Shown here: positions 1 through 8,003 of the stretch, piece by piece | Layout: each line of letters opens with the position of its first letter | Numbering within the stretch: the stretch's first letter is position 1 | Notes under the pieces: generated by a model | The model's database searches: none | Told to the model about the DNA's origin: nothing | What the model saw: only the letters and a program-made list of their open reading frames with translations | Assembly: GCA_964508975.1 (NCBI GenBank) | Contig: CAZDVQ010000005.1 | Span: forward strand, 84,129 to 148,128 | From: CAZDVQ01 sp964508975 | GTDB taxonomy: Bacteria > Bacteroidota > Bacteroidia > Chitinophagales > Saprospiraceae | Reading direction: 5' to 3' | DNA length: 64,000 bases | Translations under genes and position numbers: made by a program

Positions 1-130
1 CCTTCGGGCTGGCCGCTATGCGGCCACGAGCCATTTGCAGGAGCAAATGGTTCACTTGCTACAAATGTACTCCATGTACATTTGTTTTTGCTACGCAAAA
101 CCGCTTCGTTCATACATGCCTAACGCAGGT
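1..130 (+). repeat. GC-rich mosaic repeat (GCR), partial
   Basis: The window opens inside one of the GC-rich interspersed elements. It contains the hairpin GGCCGCTATGCGGCC and ends near CATGCCTAACGCAGG. Both pieces recur in the copy at 6900-7003. Between them an AT-richer insert includes the hairpin CATTTGCAGGAGCAAATG. It points towards the 3' end of the peroxiredoxin-like gene. No coding sequence is supported here. Confidence 0.6.
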
Positions 131-160
131 ATTTTGTACTGGCTAGCCCAACATTACAGC

Positions 161-691
161 CTAGATATTACAACAACTAGCTAGCAGCATATCGTATTCT
201 GGTCGGTCGCTTACTACTTTGTGAATATAACGGTCTTTTACTTCGCCTTTGTGAATCACGAAAACGCCTGGCATCTGGAAGCTATCGCCCTGGAGCCAGC
301 CAATACCGTGTCCGTCAATCACGCCTGCCTTGAAGCCACGCAGCCAAGTGTTCAATCCGAACAACTGGTTGAACGTACCTTTTTTCAAGCCAAAAACCGT
401 GTATAGTATCGTCTCGGGGTCTGATACATGCGTTACGCCCGTGAGTTTATACTTCTTGAAATAATCTTCGGCAAGCGGGTAGTCCGACATATGGACGAGT
501 ACCAACTCAGCGCCGCTCTTTTCGATTTCTTTCCGCCTTTTGGCTAATTCGGCCATAGATTCCCGACAAAACGTGCAGCCAAAATGACGCAAGAAAACGA
601 GCATCACAGGCTTTTCATCTGCAAGCGTTTTGAGGCTTTGCCCTTTGCTTGTAGGCCAGTCTTGTAAGAAATTGAGGTCGAGAAAGGTCAT
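161..691 (-). CDS. Peroxiredoxin-like (AhpC/TSA, Prx-like2) protein
   Basis: A 176-residue cytoplasmic protein with a thioredoxin fold of the AhpC/TSA_2 (PRXL2-type) family. The redox motif is visible as C39-T-F-C42 after the strand PVMLVFLRHFG. The segment HVSDPETILYTVFGL and a late cis-proline region (QMPGVFVI) fit the fold. Members of this family are thought to reduce peroxides or act as thiol oxidoreductases, but their substrates are poorly known. There is no signal peptide, so it is probably cytosolic. It stands alone between repeats, and the start is the only sensible ATG. Confidence 0.8.
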   Translation of the reverse strand: MTFLDLNFLQDWPTSKGQSLKTLADEKPVMLVFLRHFGCTFCRESMAELAKRRKEIEKSGAELVLVHMSDYPLAEDYFKKYKLTGVTHVSDPETILYTVFGLKKGTFNQLFGLNTWLRGFKAGVIDGHGIGWLQGDSFQMPGVFVIHKGEVKDRYIHKVVSDRPEYDMLLASCCNI

Positions 692-842
692 AAAATATTT
701 TGTGACTATTCCTAAACAGTCAATTCATGCAAAAGGTTTAAAGCCTTTGCACACTTTTCCGCCAATCGTCCTTTACGAGTATCATCGCTTCGTTATAGAG
801 TAAGTAGGGCTATAAAGGAGAAACAAGTGAGCAAGAGGATAT

Positions 843-1283
843 TTATAGCAAGTCCATCGCTTTAGCCTCTTTTATTACTTGCTCAACTTTGCTTTCTTCT
901 ATACCTAATACTTGTGCTATAGCTTTGACGTCGAGGCCTTTCTTATGGTATTTGATGATTTGGAGCGCTAGTTTAGCACCGCTATCTTCTCCTTCGAGTT
1001 TACCTTCAAGTTTACCTTTCAGTTCGCCTTCAAGTTTACCTTTATTATACAAGTAGTCGGTTTCAACGTCTTCAAGTTCGATGTAGATGGGCATGGTATT
1101 GAAGTTTTCGATTAAAAGATGGTCAAATTTACGCAAACGTGCCAAGTTGAGCAACTGCGCGTGATATTTTTTTAATTTGTTCCTGTCGTTACAGCATTGC
1201 TGCAACTTCATGGTTATAGAACGCAACACCTGTTCGCTTGGGTTATACTTTATGCCCGGGCGGAATAGTATATTGTAAAAAGT
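843..1283 (-). pseudogene. C-terminal fragment of Rpn-type PD-(D/E)XK nuclease/transposase
   Basis: The reading frame is open from a stop near 1284 to 843, but the only starts are an internal GTG (1229) and ATG. The protein matches the tail of the Rpn/PDDEXK_2 family of recombination-promoting nucleases. It has a segment ending IELEDVETDYLYNKG, a degenerate G-K-L-E-G repeat region, and a terminal helix-turn-helix-like stretch (GLDVKAIAQVLGIEESKVEQ). The N-terminal catalytic half is absent, and GCR repeat DNA lies directly upstream. I call it a decayed remnant. A short functional protein starting at GTG 1229 is possible but less likely. Confidence 0.6.
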
Positions 1284-1302
1284 TCAATTTTTGTAATAAA
1301 GG

Positions 1303-1415
1303 TAGCCTCGCACCAGCGATGTGGAGCGGTGGCGCGTAGCGCCAGACCCAAAGGGGCCGAGCGACAGCGAGCCGCGGAACGTAGCGACGGCGCGAAGCGC
1401 CGGGGTGCCCAAAAA
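1303..1415 (-). repeat. GC-rich mosaic repeat (GCR)
   Basis: A GCR copy that reads on the minus strand from a TTTTTTGGGC end towards 1303. Visible hairpins are TGGCGC-GTA-GCGCCA and GGCGC-GAA-GCGCC. It carries the family core CCGAGCGACAGCGAGC. The remaining 170 bases up to the PhoD-like gene hold only AT-rich DNA and a promoter-like box. Confidence 0.7.
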
Positions 1416-1559
1416 AGCATCTACTCACCAGTGAGCAGATGCTGCTAAAGGCTAAAATAGCTAAAGGCTAAATATTGTTTGCTTATCATTTTGGATATTT
1501 AGCGAATTCCAAATCTGGAGGCGTATAAAATAAGCAGCCCATTAAATTGGCCGAGTGCT

Positions 1560-1567
1560 TATATTTG
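1560..1567 (+). promoter_or_regulatory. Promoter -7 box (TATATTTG)
   Basis: TATATTTG fits the Bacteroidota -7 consensus TAnnTTTG and lies 19 bases before the ATG of the PhoD-like gene. No well-spaced -33 TTG was seen, so this rests on the -7 box alone. Confidence 0.4.
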
Positions 1568-1586
1568 CTCAAACTTAAAGCCGAAT

Positions 1587-3101
1587 ATGAACCGCCTCTA
1601 CCGCCTAGTCCATAGTTGTATCTATTTACTTATTTTTATATGCAGCCTGGGCCATTTATCGGCCCAATATCTAGAACTCGGGCCAGTAACTGGCGCTGTG
1701 ACGCACAAAAGCGCGAAGGTGTATGCCAAGGCTAAAAGCCCCGGGGTGATTTTGTTCCAACTCATGGATAGCAGTGCACAACTGGTTTCTACCATTGAAC
1801 TTCAAACGCGTGCGCTGGACCATAGCGCTATTGCTGAGTTTGGCGAACTTGAGCCCTACCACCGCTACAGCGTGAACTTATTTTTCAACAATAAACCCGA
1901 TAGCCTGAAGGGCAGTTTCAAAACATTCCCGATGCCCGGGCAAGTAGGTAGTTACACCTTCGTGACGGGATCATGCCAAGAAACCGACAACATGAAGGTT
2001 TTTGACCAAATGGCAAGCCTTGAACCACTCCTGTTGATTCATACAGGCGATTACACCTACCCCGACTATCAAATAGGGCCAGATTACTCAAAGGACAAGT
2101 CGTTGGTGGCATACTCGTACCACAAGCGATACCGCGAAAAACGGATGCAGGAAATGCTGCAACATGTACCCATAGATTATGTGTACGACGATAACGACTA
2201 CGTGGGCGGTAATGGTACCCGCTACCACAAGAACACGTTTAAATCCTTGGCCAAAAATAAATCTAAAAAAGGTATACGCATCAAGGAGAACCGCTTTATA
2301 GACCAAGATTTTCCAGCTATATGGCGCCGGAACGTGATTGAAGGCTACGCCGAAAATTTCCCAACATACCCCTTGCCCGATACTAGCACGGGCATTTACC
2401 ACAGCTTTGTTTTAGGCAATGCCGAGTTCTTTTTCCTAGACCGTTGTTCGGCCCGCGAAAAACCTGTTTCGTATGCTTTCCGGCAAAAAGGTAAACGCTA
2501 CATCTTTGACCCACCGGCCGATAACTGCCTTTTTTGTGGCAAGCAGATGGCATGGCTCAAAGCAGGCCTGAAAAACTCGACTGCCGATTGGAAGTTCATC
2601 GTGAGCGGCGTGCCGCTCAACCGCAGCATGTTGAAGTTAATCAAGGCTGGACAGGCATTCCAGCGTTACCAGATGAAAGGGTTCAGCGGATTTCACCTCA
2701 TGCAGGCCATTGCCAGCTACTGGGTTTCGGCCCCAGTTGAAATGGAAGATTTTTACCAGTTCATCGAACGTGAAAATATCAAGAACCTTATTGTCATAAG
2801 CGGTGATACACACCATAACGTGATGGACGATGGCAAAAATGCAGGCTTACCAGAACTCAATGCCAGTGGCCTCAGCGTTACAGGGACCAACCTGGGCTAC
2901 TACTTAAAACTCTTGGGCAACATAACCATGCGGTTTAACTATAAGAAAGGCGTTTGGAACCAAGGCGGGAATGGACTTGGGAACAAAAATTTCAAAAATG
3001 CCTTTGGCCGCATCCGGATTGAAGGTAAATCGTACGTGGAGCTGAGTATTGTTGACGAGGATGGTGCCGTAATCAGCAGCATGAAAGTGCCGTACGAATA
3101 A
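1587..3101 (+). CDS. PhoD-like phosphatase, secreted
   Basis: A 504-residue exported metallophosphatase of the alkaline phosphatase D family. A signal peptide ends at about A26 (LGHLSA|Q). A small beta domain precedes the metal-binding motifs GSCQ (128-131), GDYTYPD (from 154), YDDNDY (200-205) and GDTHHN (406-411). These are the family's metal ligands. PhoD enzymes hydrolyse phosphomonoesters or diesters in the periplasm or at the cell surface. The gene is preceded by a TATATTTG box and ends at a strong terminator shared with the converging OmpA gene. It looks monocistronic and intact. The exact substrate cannot be read from the sequence. Confidence 0.85.
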   Translation: MNRLYRLVHSCIYLLIFICSLGHLSAQYLELGPVTGAVTHKSAKVYAKAKSPGVILFQLMDSSAQLVSTIELQTRALDHSAIAEFGELEPYHRYSVNLFFNNKPDSLKGSFKTFPMPGQVGSYTFVTGSCQETDNMKVFDQMASLEPLLLIHTGDYTYPDYQIGPDYSKDKSLVAYSYHKRYREKRMQEMLQHVPIDYVYDDNDYVGGNGTRYHKNTFKSLAKNKSKKGIRIKENRFIDQDFPAIWRRNVIEGYAENFPTYPLPDTSTGIYHSFVLGNAEFFFLDRCSAREKPVSYAFRQKGKRYIFDPPADNCLFCGKQMAWLKAGLKNSTADWKFIVSGVPLNRSMLKLIKAGQAFQRYQMKGFSGFHLMQAIASYWVSAPVEMEDFYQFIERENIKNLIVISGDTHHNVMDDGKNAGLPELNASGLSVTGTNLGYYLKLLGNITMRFNYKKGVWNQGGNGLGNKNFKNAFGRIRIEGKSYVELSIVDEDGAVISSMKVPYE

Positions 3102-3118
3102 TATGCTAGTGTAAAACT

Positions 3119-3156
3119 AAAAAGGCGCTACCCGTTTTCGGGTAGCGCCTTTTTAG
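3119..3156. terminator. Bidirectional intrinsic terminator
   Basis: A perfect stem AAAAGGCGCTACCCG with a TTTT loop is flanked by A and T runs. It lies between the 3' ends of the converging PhoD-like and OmpA genes and can serve both strands. Confidence 0.9.
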
Positions 3157-3176
3157 TAAACATACTCTAAAGTTTA

Positions 3177-4082
3177 TTACTTAGGCGCTTCAGTATTGGG
3201 CGCAAGCAATTGGAAGAATTGATCGAGTTTTGGCAGGATAATAATCTCTGTGCGGCGGTTGAGTTGCTTACCCTCGGCAGTAGCGTTAGAGCCTTTAGGC
3301 ACGTATTCAGAACGGCCACCTGCGGTCATGCGCTCAGGGCTCACGCCGTATTTTTTCTGCAAAGAACGAACCACGGAAGTGGCGCGTTTAACGCTCAAAT
3401 CCCAGTTGTCGGCAGTACAGTTATTGGCAATAGGCACGTTATCGGTATGGCCTTCCACTAGAATTTCGATGTCTTTATAGTCGTTTAACACCTTGGCAAC
3501 TTTGCCCAGTACTTCCTCGGCACGGGGGAGGATGTCAGAGCTACCCGACTTGAACAACATTTTATCAGATAAGGAGATATATACCACGCCTTTTTTAACC
3601 TCGATTTGAACATCTTCGTCGTTCACGTCGCTGAGCGAGCGTTTCAAGGAAGTCACCAAAGCTAGATTCAACGAATCTTTGCGTTGCATTTTAGAGGTCA
3701 AATCGTTGATTTGGCGGTTTTGTTCACTCAAGGCTTCCAGCGATTTTTTGATACTTTCAGCGCCAGTTTTGCTTACCACCGAGAGGTCAGACATACGGTC
3801 GAGCAGGTTGGTATTCGTATTTTTCAAATATTCAACTTGGTCTTCCAGGGTTTTAATCTGGCTGTTCTTTCCGGCCAAATCAGCATCTTTGATTTCGAGT
3901 TCGTTGCCTTTGCGGCGGAGTTCTGCGGTAAGTTCTTCGTTAGCCCGTTGGCACTGGGTTAAATCGGCTGCTGCTTTTTGTACGCGTGCCTCATAATCGG
4001 TTTTCATGCTGTTGAACTTCTTCTTTCCAATACAGGAGCTTAAGCTTAGCACACCGAGCGCTAAAATGACAAATTTTCTCAT
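3177..4082 (-). CDS. OmpA-family peptidoglycan-binding lipoprotein
   Basis: A 301-residue lipoprotein. The signal ends in a lipobox with C17 (LSLSSC). Residues of about 25-145 are a long coiled coil rich in K, E and Q, with AELRRKGNELEIKDADL-type heptads. A C-terminal OmpA/MotB domain (about 160-300) has the peptidoglycan-binding signature EGHTDNVPI followed by WDLSVKRA. Such proteins tether the outer membrane to the cell wall. The domain order (lipid anchor, coiled coil, OmpA) resembles periplasmic spacers rather than a porin. It is flanked by the shared terminator downstream and about 125 bases of non-coding DNA upstream. Confidence 0.88.
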   Translation of the reverse strand: MRKFVILALGVLSLSSCIGKKKFNSMKTDYEARVQKAAADLTQCQRANEELTAELRRKGNELEIKDADLAGKNSQIKTLEDQVEYLKNTNTNLLDRMSDLSVVSKTGAESIKKSLEALSEQNRQINDLTSKMQRKDSLNLALVTSLKRSLSDVNDEDVQIEVKKGVVYISLSDKMLFKSGSSDILPRAEEVLGKVAKVLNDYKDIEILVEGHTDNVPIANNCTADNWDLSVKRATSVVRSLQKKYGVSPERMTAGGRSEYVPKGSNATAEGKQLNRRTEIIILPKLDQFFQLLAPNTEAPK

Positions 4083-4207
4083 GAATTAATTGTTGATGTG
4101 GGGGGAGTAGAATAATCTAAACATGAAACGCTTTAAACCTAATAAAAGGTTTAGAAGGTGCATGAAAATAGCATTAAAATCTGTAACACTAAATTCCGGA
4201 CAAGCGT

Positions 4208-5194
4208 TTAAAGGAATTTAGGCTTCAGCGCATCAATCGCTTCGCGGTTTTCGAGGTACCAGTTGATGGTATTTTGTAAGCCTTGCTCGAAGCTAACGCT
4301 TGGGTTAAAGCCAAAAGCAGCCCTGGCCTTGCTGATATCGAGTAAACGACGTGGCTGTCCGTTGGGTTTGCTGGTATCCCAAACAACTTGGCCATCAAAG
4401 CCAATATGTTTTTGAATATGGCCCAACAGTGCTTTAACGGTATATTCCTCGCCTGCACCGATATTAATAGGAGCGGCATCGTTATGTAAAGCGGCGGCAC
4501 GGACAATACCCTCGGCGGCATCGGCCACGTAGACAAAATCGCGGGAAGGCGAGCCATCGCCCCAGGCTACATATTCGCTGTGCTTGTTGACTTTAGCGTG
4601 GTACACCTTTTTGATAATGGCCGGAATAACGTGCGAGGTTTGCTCGCGGAAATCATCGCCTGGCCCGTACAGGTTGGTTACCAAAAGGTTTACGATGTTG
4701 AAACCGTACTGTTGTTTACAAGCCTCGCCGTAAACCATCACGGCTTTTTTCGACACGCCGTAGGGCGCGTTTGTTTCTTCGGGGTAGCCATTCCACAAAT
4801 CTTCTTCCTTGAAAGGAGCGGGAACAAATTTAGGGTAACTACACACCGTACCGATGTTCACCAGTTTATCGACGCCATTCATGCGGCAGGCTTCAATCAC
4901 GTTGATGCCAATCATCATGTTGTCGTAGAAATAAATAGCCGGGAAAGCACGGTTATCGCCGATACCACCCAGGCGGGCAGCCAAACCGATAACGATGTTG
5001 GGTTGGTAGGCCTGTATCATGCGAACGGCATCATCCAGCTTGCGCAGGTCGTAATCCTTGGAGCGTGGTACCACGATTTTATCGGCATCGGCGCCAAATT
5101 CAATGAGTTTTTGAACCACGTGCTGACCCAGGAAGCCTGCACCACCGGTTACCAATATTGTTTTGCCTTGGAGGTAGCTGAACGAAGTGCTCAT
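4208..5194 (-). CDS. fcl: GDP-L-fucose synthase-like sugar epimerase/reductase
   Basis: A 328-residue extended short-chain dehydrogenase. The NADP-binding motif TGGAGFLG is at residues 16-23, a GTVCSYP segment is at 115-121, and the catalytic pair is Y145-x3-K149 (YGVSK). The stretch GIGDNRAFPAIYFYDNMMIG is typical of GDP-L-fucose synthases, which convert GDP-4-keto-6-deoxymannose to GDP-L-fucose in the cytosol for surface glycans. No GMD partner gene lies in the window. A close relative acting on another nucleotide sugar is possible. A GCR element sits just upstream, pointing towards the start codon. Confidence 0.75.
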   Translation of the reverse strand: MSTSFSYLQGKTILVTGGAGFLGQHVVQKLIEFGADADKIVVPRSKDYDLRKLDDAVRMIQAYQPNIVIGLAARLGGIGDNRAFPAIYFYDNMMIGINVIEACRMNGVDKLVNIGTVCSYPKFVPAPFKEEDLWNGYPEETNAPYGVSKKAVMVYGEACKQQYGFNIVNLLVTNLYGPGDDFREQTSHVIPAIIKKVYHAKVNKHSEYVAWGDGSPSRDFVYVADAAEGIVRAAALHNDAAPINIGAGEEYTVKALLGHIQKHIGFDGQVVWDTSKPNGQPRRLLDISKARAAFGFNPSVSFEQGLQNTINWYLENREAIDALKPKFL

Positions 5195-5240
5195 GTTGTT
5201 GTGTATGATTGACAGAAAGGAAGTAACTTTGTAGCTAATG

Positions 5241-5365
5241 ATGCTGGCCTAGCGATGTGAAGCAGTGGCGCAACGCGCCAGACCGAGCCCGTAGGGCGAA
5301 GGGCCGAGCGACAGCGAGCTGCGCAACGTAGCGCCACGAGCAACGCGAGGGGAGGCCCCAAAAAT
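5241..5365 (-). repeat. GC-rich mosaic repeat (GCR)
   Basis: A GCR copy upstream of, and pointing towards, the Fcl-like gene 47 bases away. Hairpins include TGGCGC-AAC-GCGCCA, and the core CCGAGCGACAGCGAGC is identical to that in the 1303-1415 copy. The other bases between 5195 and 5474 show no gene. Confidence 0.7.
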
Positions 5366-5474
5366 CATAAAATCACCACAAAGATACAACCTTGCATCAA
5401 GTACCCGATTTTTTTGGCACACTTCATGAATAGCTAATTTCAGAAACGATTAAAAACCCTTTAACCCTTATTAT

Positions 5475-6755
5475 ATGAAAGGCATCATTACACTTATCCT
5501 GGCCTTATTTAGCCTACAGTTAGGCATGGCCCAACAACGCCCTTGCCCGCTACCTGTGGAGAGTAGAGTTTTTGTGCAAAACTACGGCCAGCTCGCCTCT
5601 TTGACCTACGGTAAAGATCAGGCAATCCGCAACTTTACGGGTCAATATTGTTTAACTTCATCTAATGTACGCCAGCTAACCACCCTGTACAACAACGATA
5701 ACGACCGTCTACGTTACGCTTTTTTTGCGTATTCAAGCGTGTACGACCCCGAGAACTTTGCGCAAGTAGCTACCGCGCTGACCGATGAGATTAACCGTAA
5801 CGAGCTGTTGGACTTTATCAACAACAACCCTTTGCACCCGCAATTGGTACCTGCACCCGTTTACCCTGAGCCAGTTATCCAGCCAACGTTTCCGCCGCAG
5901 CCTGTTTACCCTCCACAACCTGTGCCGCAGCCTGTACCGCAGCCAGTGTTGGTACCACAACCTATCATTTACGTACAAGGTTACAACGGCTTCACCGCCT
6001 GTGGTATCCCCATGGATGAAGGTGCTTTCCAGCAAGCCTTGGCTACCATTAACGGCCAAAGCTTCGATAATACCAAAATGCAGGTGGCCCAACAGGTAGC
6101 CAATACAAACTGCCTTACAACAGCACAGGTAAGCCGCATTATGCAAGCCTTTAGCTTTGAGAACCTTAAGCTTGATTTTGCAAAATTCGCGTACACCCGC
6201 ACCTATGATGTAGACAGCTACCACATGGTTTGTTCCAACTTCTCGTTCGAGAGCAATACCCGCGAGTTGATGAGCTTCATTACAGCCCGCCGTAACAGCC
6301 TACAGCCATTTAACCCAGTGGTGATGGTGCCTGCTCAACCTGGCGCCCCTAACTACCCCAGCAACCCAACGCAGTTTGGTCACCCAAACAACTACCCTGA
6401 CCCTAACTACCAACCAGCTCCAGCGCCTCCGGTGGTTTATGTACCAGGTTACACGGGAACTATCGGCTGCCCAATCCCGATGTCGGCCGAGTTTAGCCAG
6501 ATTAAAAGTTCTATCAGTTCAAAAAGCTTTGAGTCGACCAAGCTTGATGTGGCGAAACAAATCTTGCGCAACAAGTGTATGACTGCTGCCCAAATCCGCG
6601 AAATCACTGAATTGTTCGATTTTGAAAGCAGCCGCCTAGATTTTGCCAAGTATGCTTACGCTTATGTGTACGATCAACAAAACTACTACATCGTTGCCGA
6701 GGCCTTCGATTTTGAAAGCTCAACGACTGCTTTGATGCGCCACATTGGCCAATAA
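5475..6755 (+). CDS. Secreted protein with three DUF4476 domains
   Basis: A 426-residue protein with a signal peptide ending at about A19 (LQLGMAQ). Three copies of the DUF4476 unit are visible at roughly 20-115, 180-280 and 335-425. Each has the hallmark pattern FDSTKL..AKQ..., a CLT/CMTAAQI..I motif, LFxFExxxLDFAKYAY and FxFExS. The linkers are proline-rich (repeats of PQPVxxP). DUF4476 is a Bacteroidota-specific helical domain of unknown function, found in exported proteins. The gene is followed by a good terminator and appears monocistronic. Function is unknown. Confidence 0.8.
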   Translation: MKGIITLILALFSLQLGMAQQRPCPLPVESRVFVQNYGQLASLTYGKDQAIRNFTGQYCLTSSNVRQLTTLYNNDNDRLRYAFFAYSSVYDPENFAQVATALTDEINRNELLDFINNNPLHPQLVPAPVYPEPVIQPTFPPQPVYPPQPVPQPVPQPVLVPQPIIYVQGYNGFTACGIPMDEGAFQQALATINGQSFDNTKMQVAQQVANTNCLTTAQVSRIMQAFSFENLKLDFAKFAYTRTYDVDSYHMVCSNFSFESNTRELMSFITARRNSLQPFNPVVMVPAQPGAPNYPSNPTQFGHPNNYPDPNYQPAPAPPVVYVPGYTGTIGCPIPMSAEFSQIKSSISSKSFESTKLDVAKQILRNKCMTAAQIREITELFDFESSRLDFAKYAYAYVYDQQNYYIVAEAFDFESSTTALMRHIGQ

Positions 6756-6780
6756 GACCAACCAATCCCTTTTCATATAC

Positions 6781-6813
6781 AAAGGCAGCTCCTACGCAGG
6801 GGCTGCCTTTTTT
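6781..6813 (+). terminator. Intrinsic terminator
   Basis: The stem AAAGGCAGC pairs with GCTGCCTTT and is followed by a T run. It lies 26 bases after the stop of the DUF4476 gene. Confidence 0.85.
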
Positions 6814-6850
6814 CGTGTAATGAACCGAAGTAACCTGAGCTATTATTGGC

Positions 6851-6895
6851 GTTCATTGTTCATTGTTCATTGTTCATCGTTCATTGTTCATTGTT
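6851..6895. repeat. GTTCATT short tandem repeat
   Basis: About six consecutive units of GTTCATT or GTTCATC. It is a simple low-complexity tract with no coding potential, placed directly before a GCR element. Confidence 0.75.
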
Positions 6896-6899
6896 TTGA

Positions 6900-7003
6900 T
6901 TTGGGCGTTGCGGCCTGCGGCCGCCGGCGTGCTACGCGCTCCCTGGACGGTCGGCCCTGCGGGCTGGCCGCTATGCGGCCACGCTTCGCATGCCTAACGC
7001 AGG
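6900..7003 (+). repeat. GC-rich mosaic repeat (GCR)
   Basis: A GCR copy with hairpins GCGGCCTGCGGCCGC and GGCCGCTATGCGGCC. It shares its right half with the element at position 1-130. From here to 7271 the DNA becomes sharply AT-rich and holds no gene. Confidence 0.65.
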
Positions 7004-7271
7004 AATCGTGTACGGGTGGAGAGCCGAGCACAGTTATGAGGAGCACTTTGCATGGCAAATCTTATAAATGAAATTTGATTTTCATTTATAAAAAACTGAT
7101 TATTAGTTAATTATATAATTTTAAAAACAAATGTTGGTTAATTGTGTCAAGTTTTATAATTTTGTGAGGTGGGTGCGATTAGAGTTGCGACTCGCATAAT
7201 TTTTCCCTAACTTCGTCAAGCCGGGCGGGCGTTGTAGCCAATAGCAGGACGACCACAACAACTCATAAAAT

Positions 7272-7793
7272 ATGGGACTGACCGACATAAAAAAAGAACT
7301 TAAAAAACTGGACAAGAACAAGCTAATTGACCTTGTTGCAGACTTGTATAAAAAGAACAAATCTGTGAAAGAGTTTTTTGACTTTTATGTAAATCCAGAC
7401 GAGAGAGCACTTTTTGAAAAGTATCGGATCAAAGTATTTGAAGCGTTTTACCCTAAACGTGGTTACAACTATAAACTTAAAGACGGTAAACAAGCAATTA
7501 GCGACTTCAAAAAACTAGGCACATCAGCAGACTTAGTAGCTGACTTGATGTTATTCTACGTTGAGACAGGCGTAAAATTCACAAATGACTTCGGAGACAT
7601 CAATGAATCTTTTTATAATAGCTTGGCGACAACTTTTGTTGACAGCTTGTCCTTAATGAGAAAAGAAAAGGTTCTTGGCAAATTTGAGGACCGAGTTAGT
7701 AAAATTGTTGCCGACACAAGCGGAATTGGTTGGGGTTTTCACGACTATTTATTTCAAGTTTGGATTGATTTTTATCCAAAAGATAAAGTTTAG
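7272..7793 (+). CDS. DUF6155 family protein
   Basis: A 173-residue, charged, mostly helical cytosolic protein. The N-terminus (LTDIKKELKKLDKNKLIDLVADLYKKNK, written here only as its pattern) and the later FVDSLSLM and GIGWGFHDYLFQVW segments match what I know of DUF6155. No function is established for this family. Base composition is AT-rich like the restriction genes that follow and unlike the genes to the left. It may be a passenger of the same island rather than part of the restriction system, since 210 bases and a hairpin separate them. Confidence 0.65.
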   Translation: MGLTDIKKELKKLDKNKLIDLVADLYKKNKSVKEFFDFYVNPDERALFEKYRIKVFEAFYPKRGYNYKLKDGKQAISDFKKLGTSADLVADLMLFYVETGVKFTNDFGDINESFYNSLATTFVDSLSLMRKEKVLGKFEDRVSKIVADTSGIGWGFHDYLFQVWIDFYPKDKV

Positions 7794-7842
7794 TGCTAGA
7801 AATCCTCGCTTTCGGCTATACCCAAACATTATTGCTCAGTGT

Positions 7843-7877
7843 AAAAAGCCAACCGCGCAAATGGCACCGTTGGCTTT
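7843..7877 (+). terminator. Hairpin, possible terminator
   Basis: AAAAAGCCAAC pairs with GTTGGCTTTT across a 15-base loop. It lies 50 bases after the DUF6155 stop. The loop is long and the T run short, so efficiency is uncertain. Confidence 0.5.
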
Positions 7878-8003
7878 TGCCAGCACACGAGCCAATGCTC
7901 CAAAAAACAAAAGAGCTATTTTTCCTAACGCACATATGACAGTAATTGTGATTTAAAACTTACCTTAGCAGACTTTAAACGAATTAGTACTTAAGAGAAT
8001 ATA

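Noticed and set aside
3158..3168. A solo end of the 163-bp element (AAACATACTCT)
   Set aside because: Only eleven bases match, next to a terminator; chance cannot be excluded.
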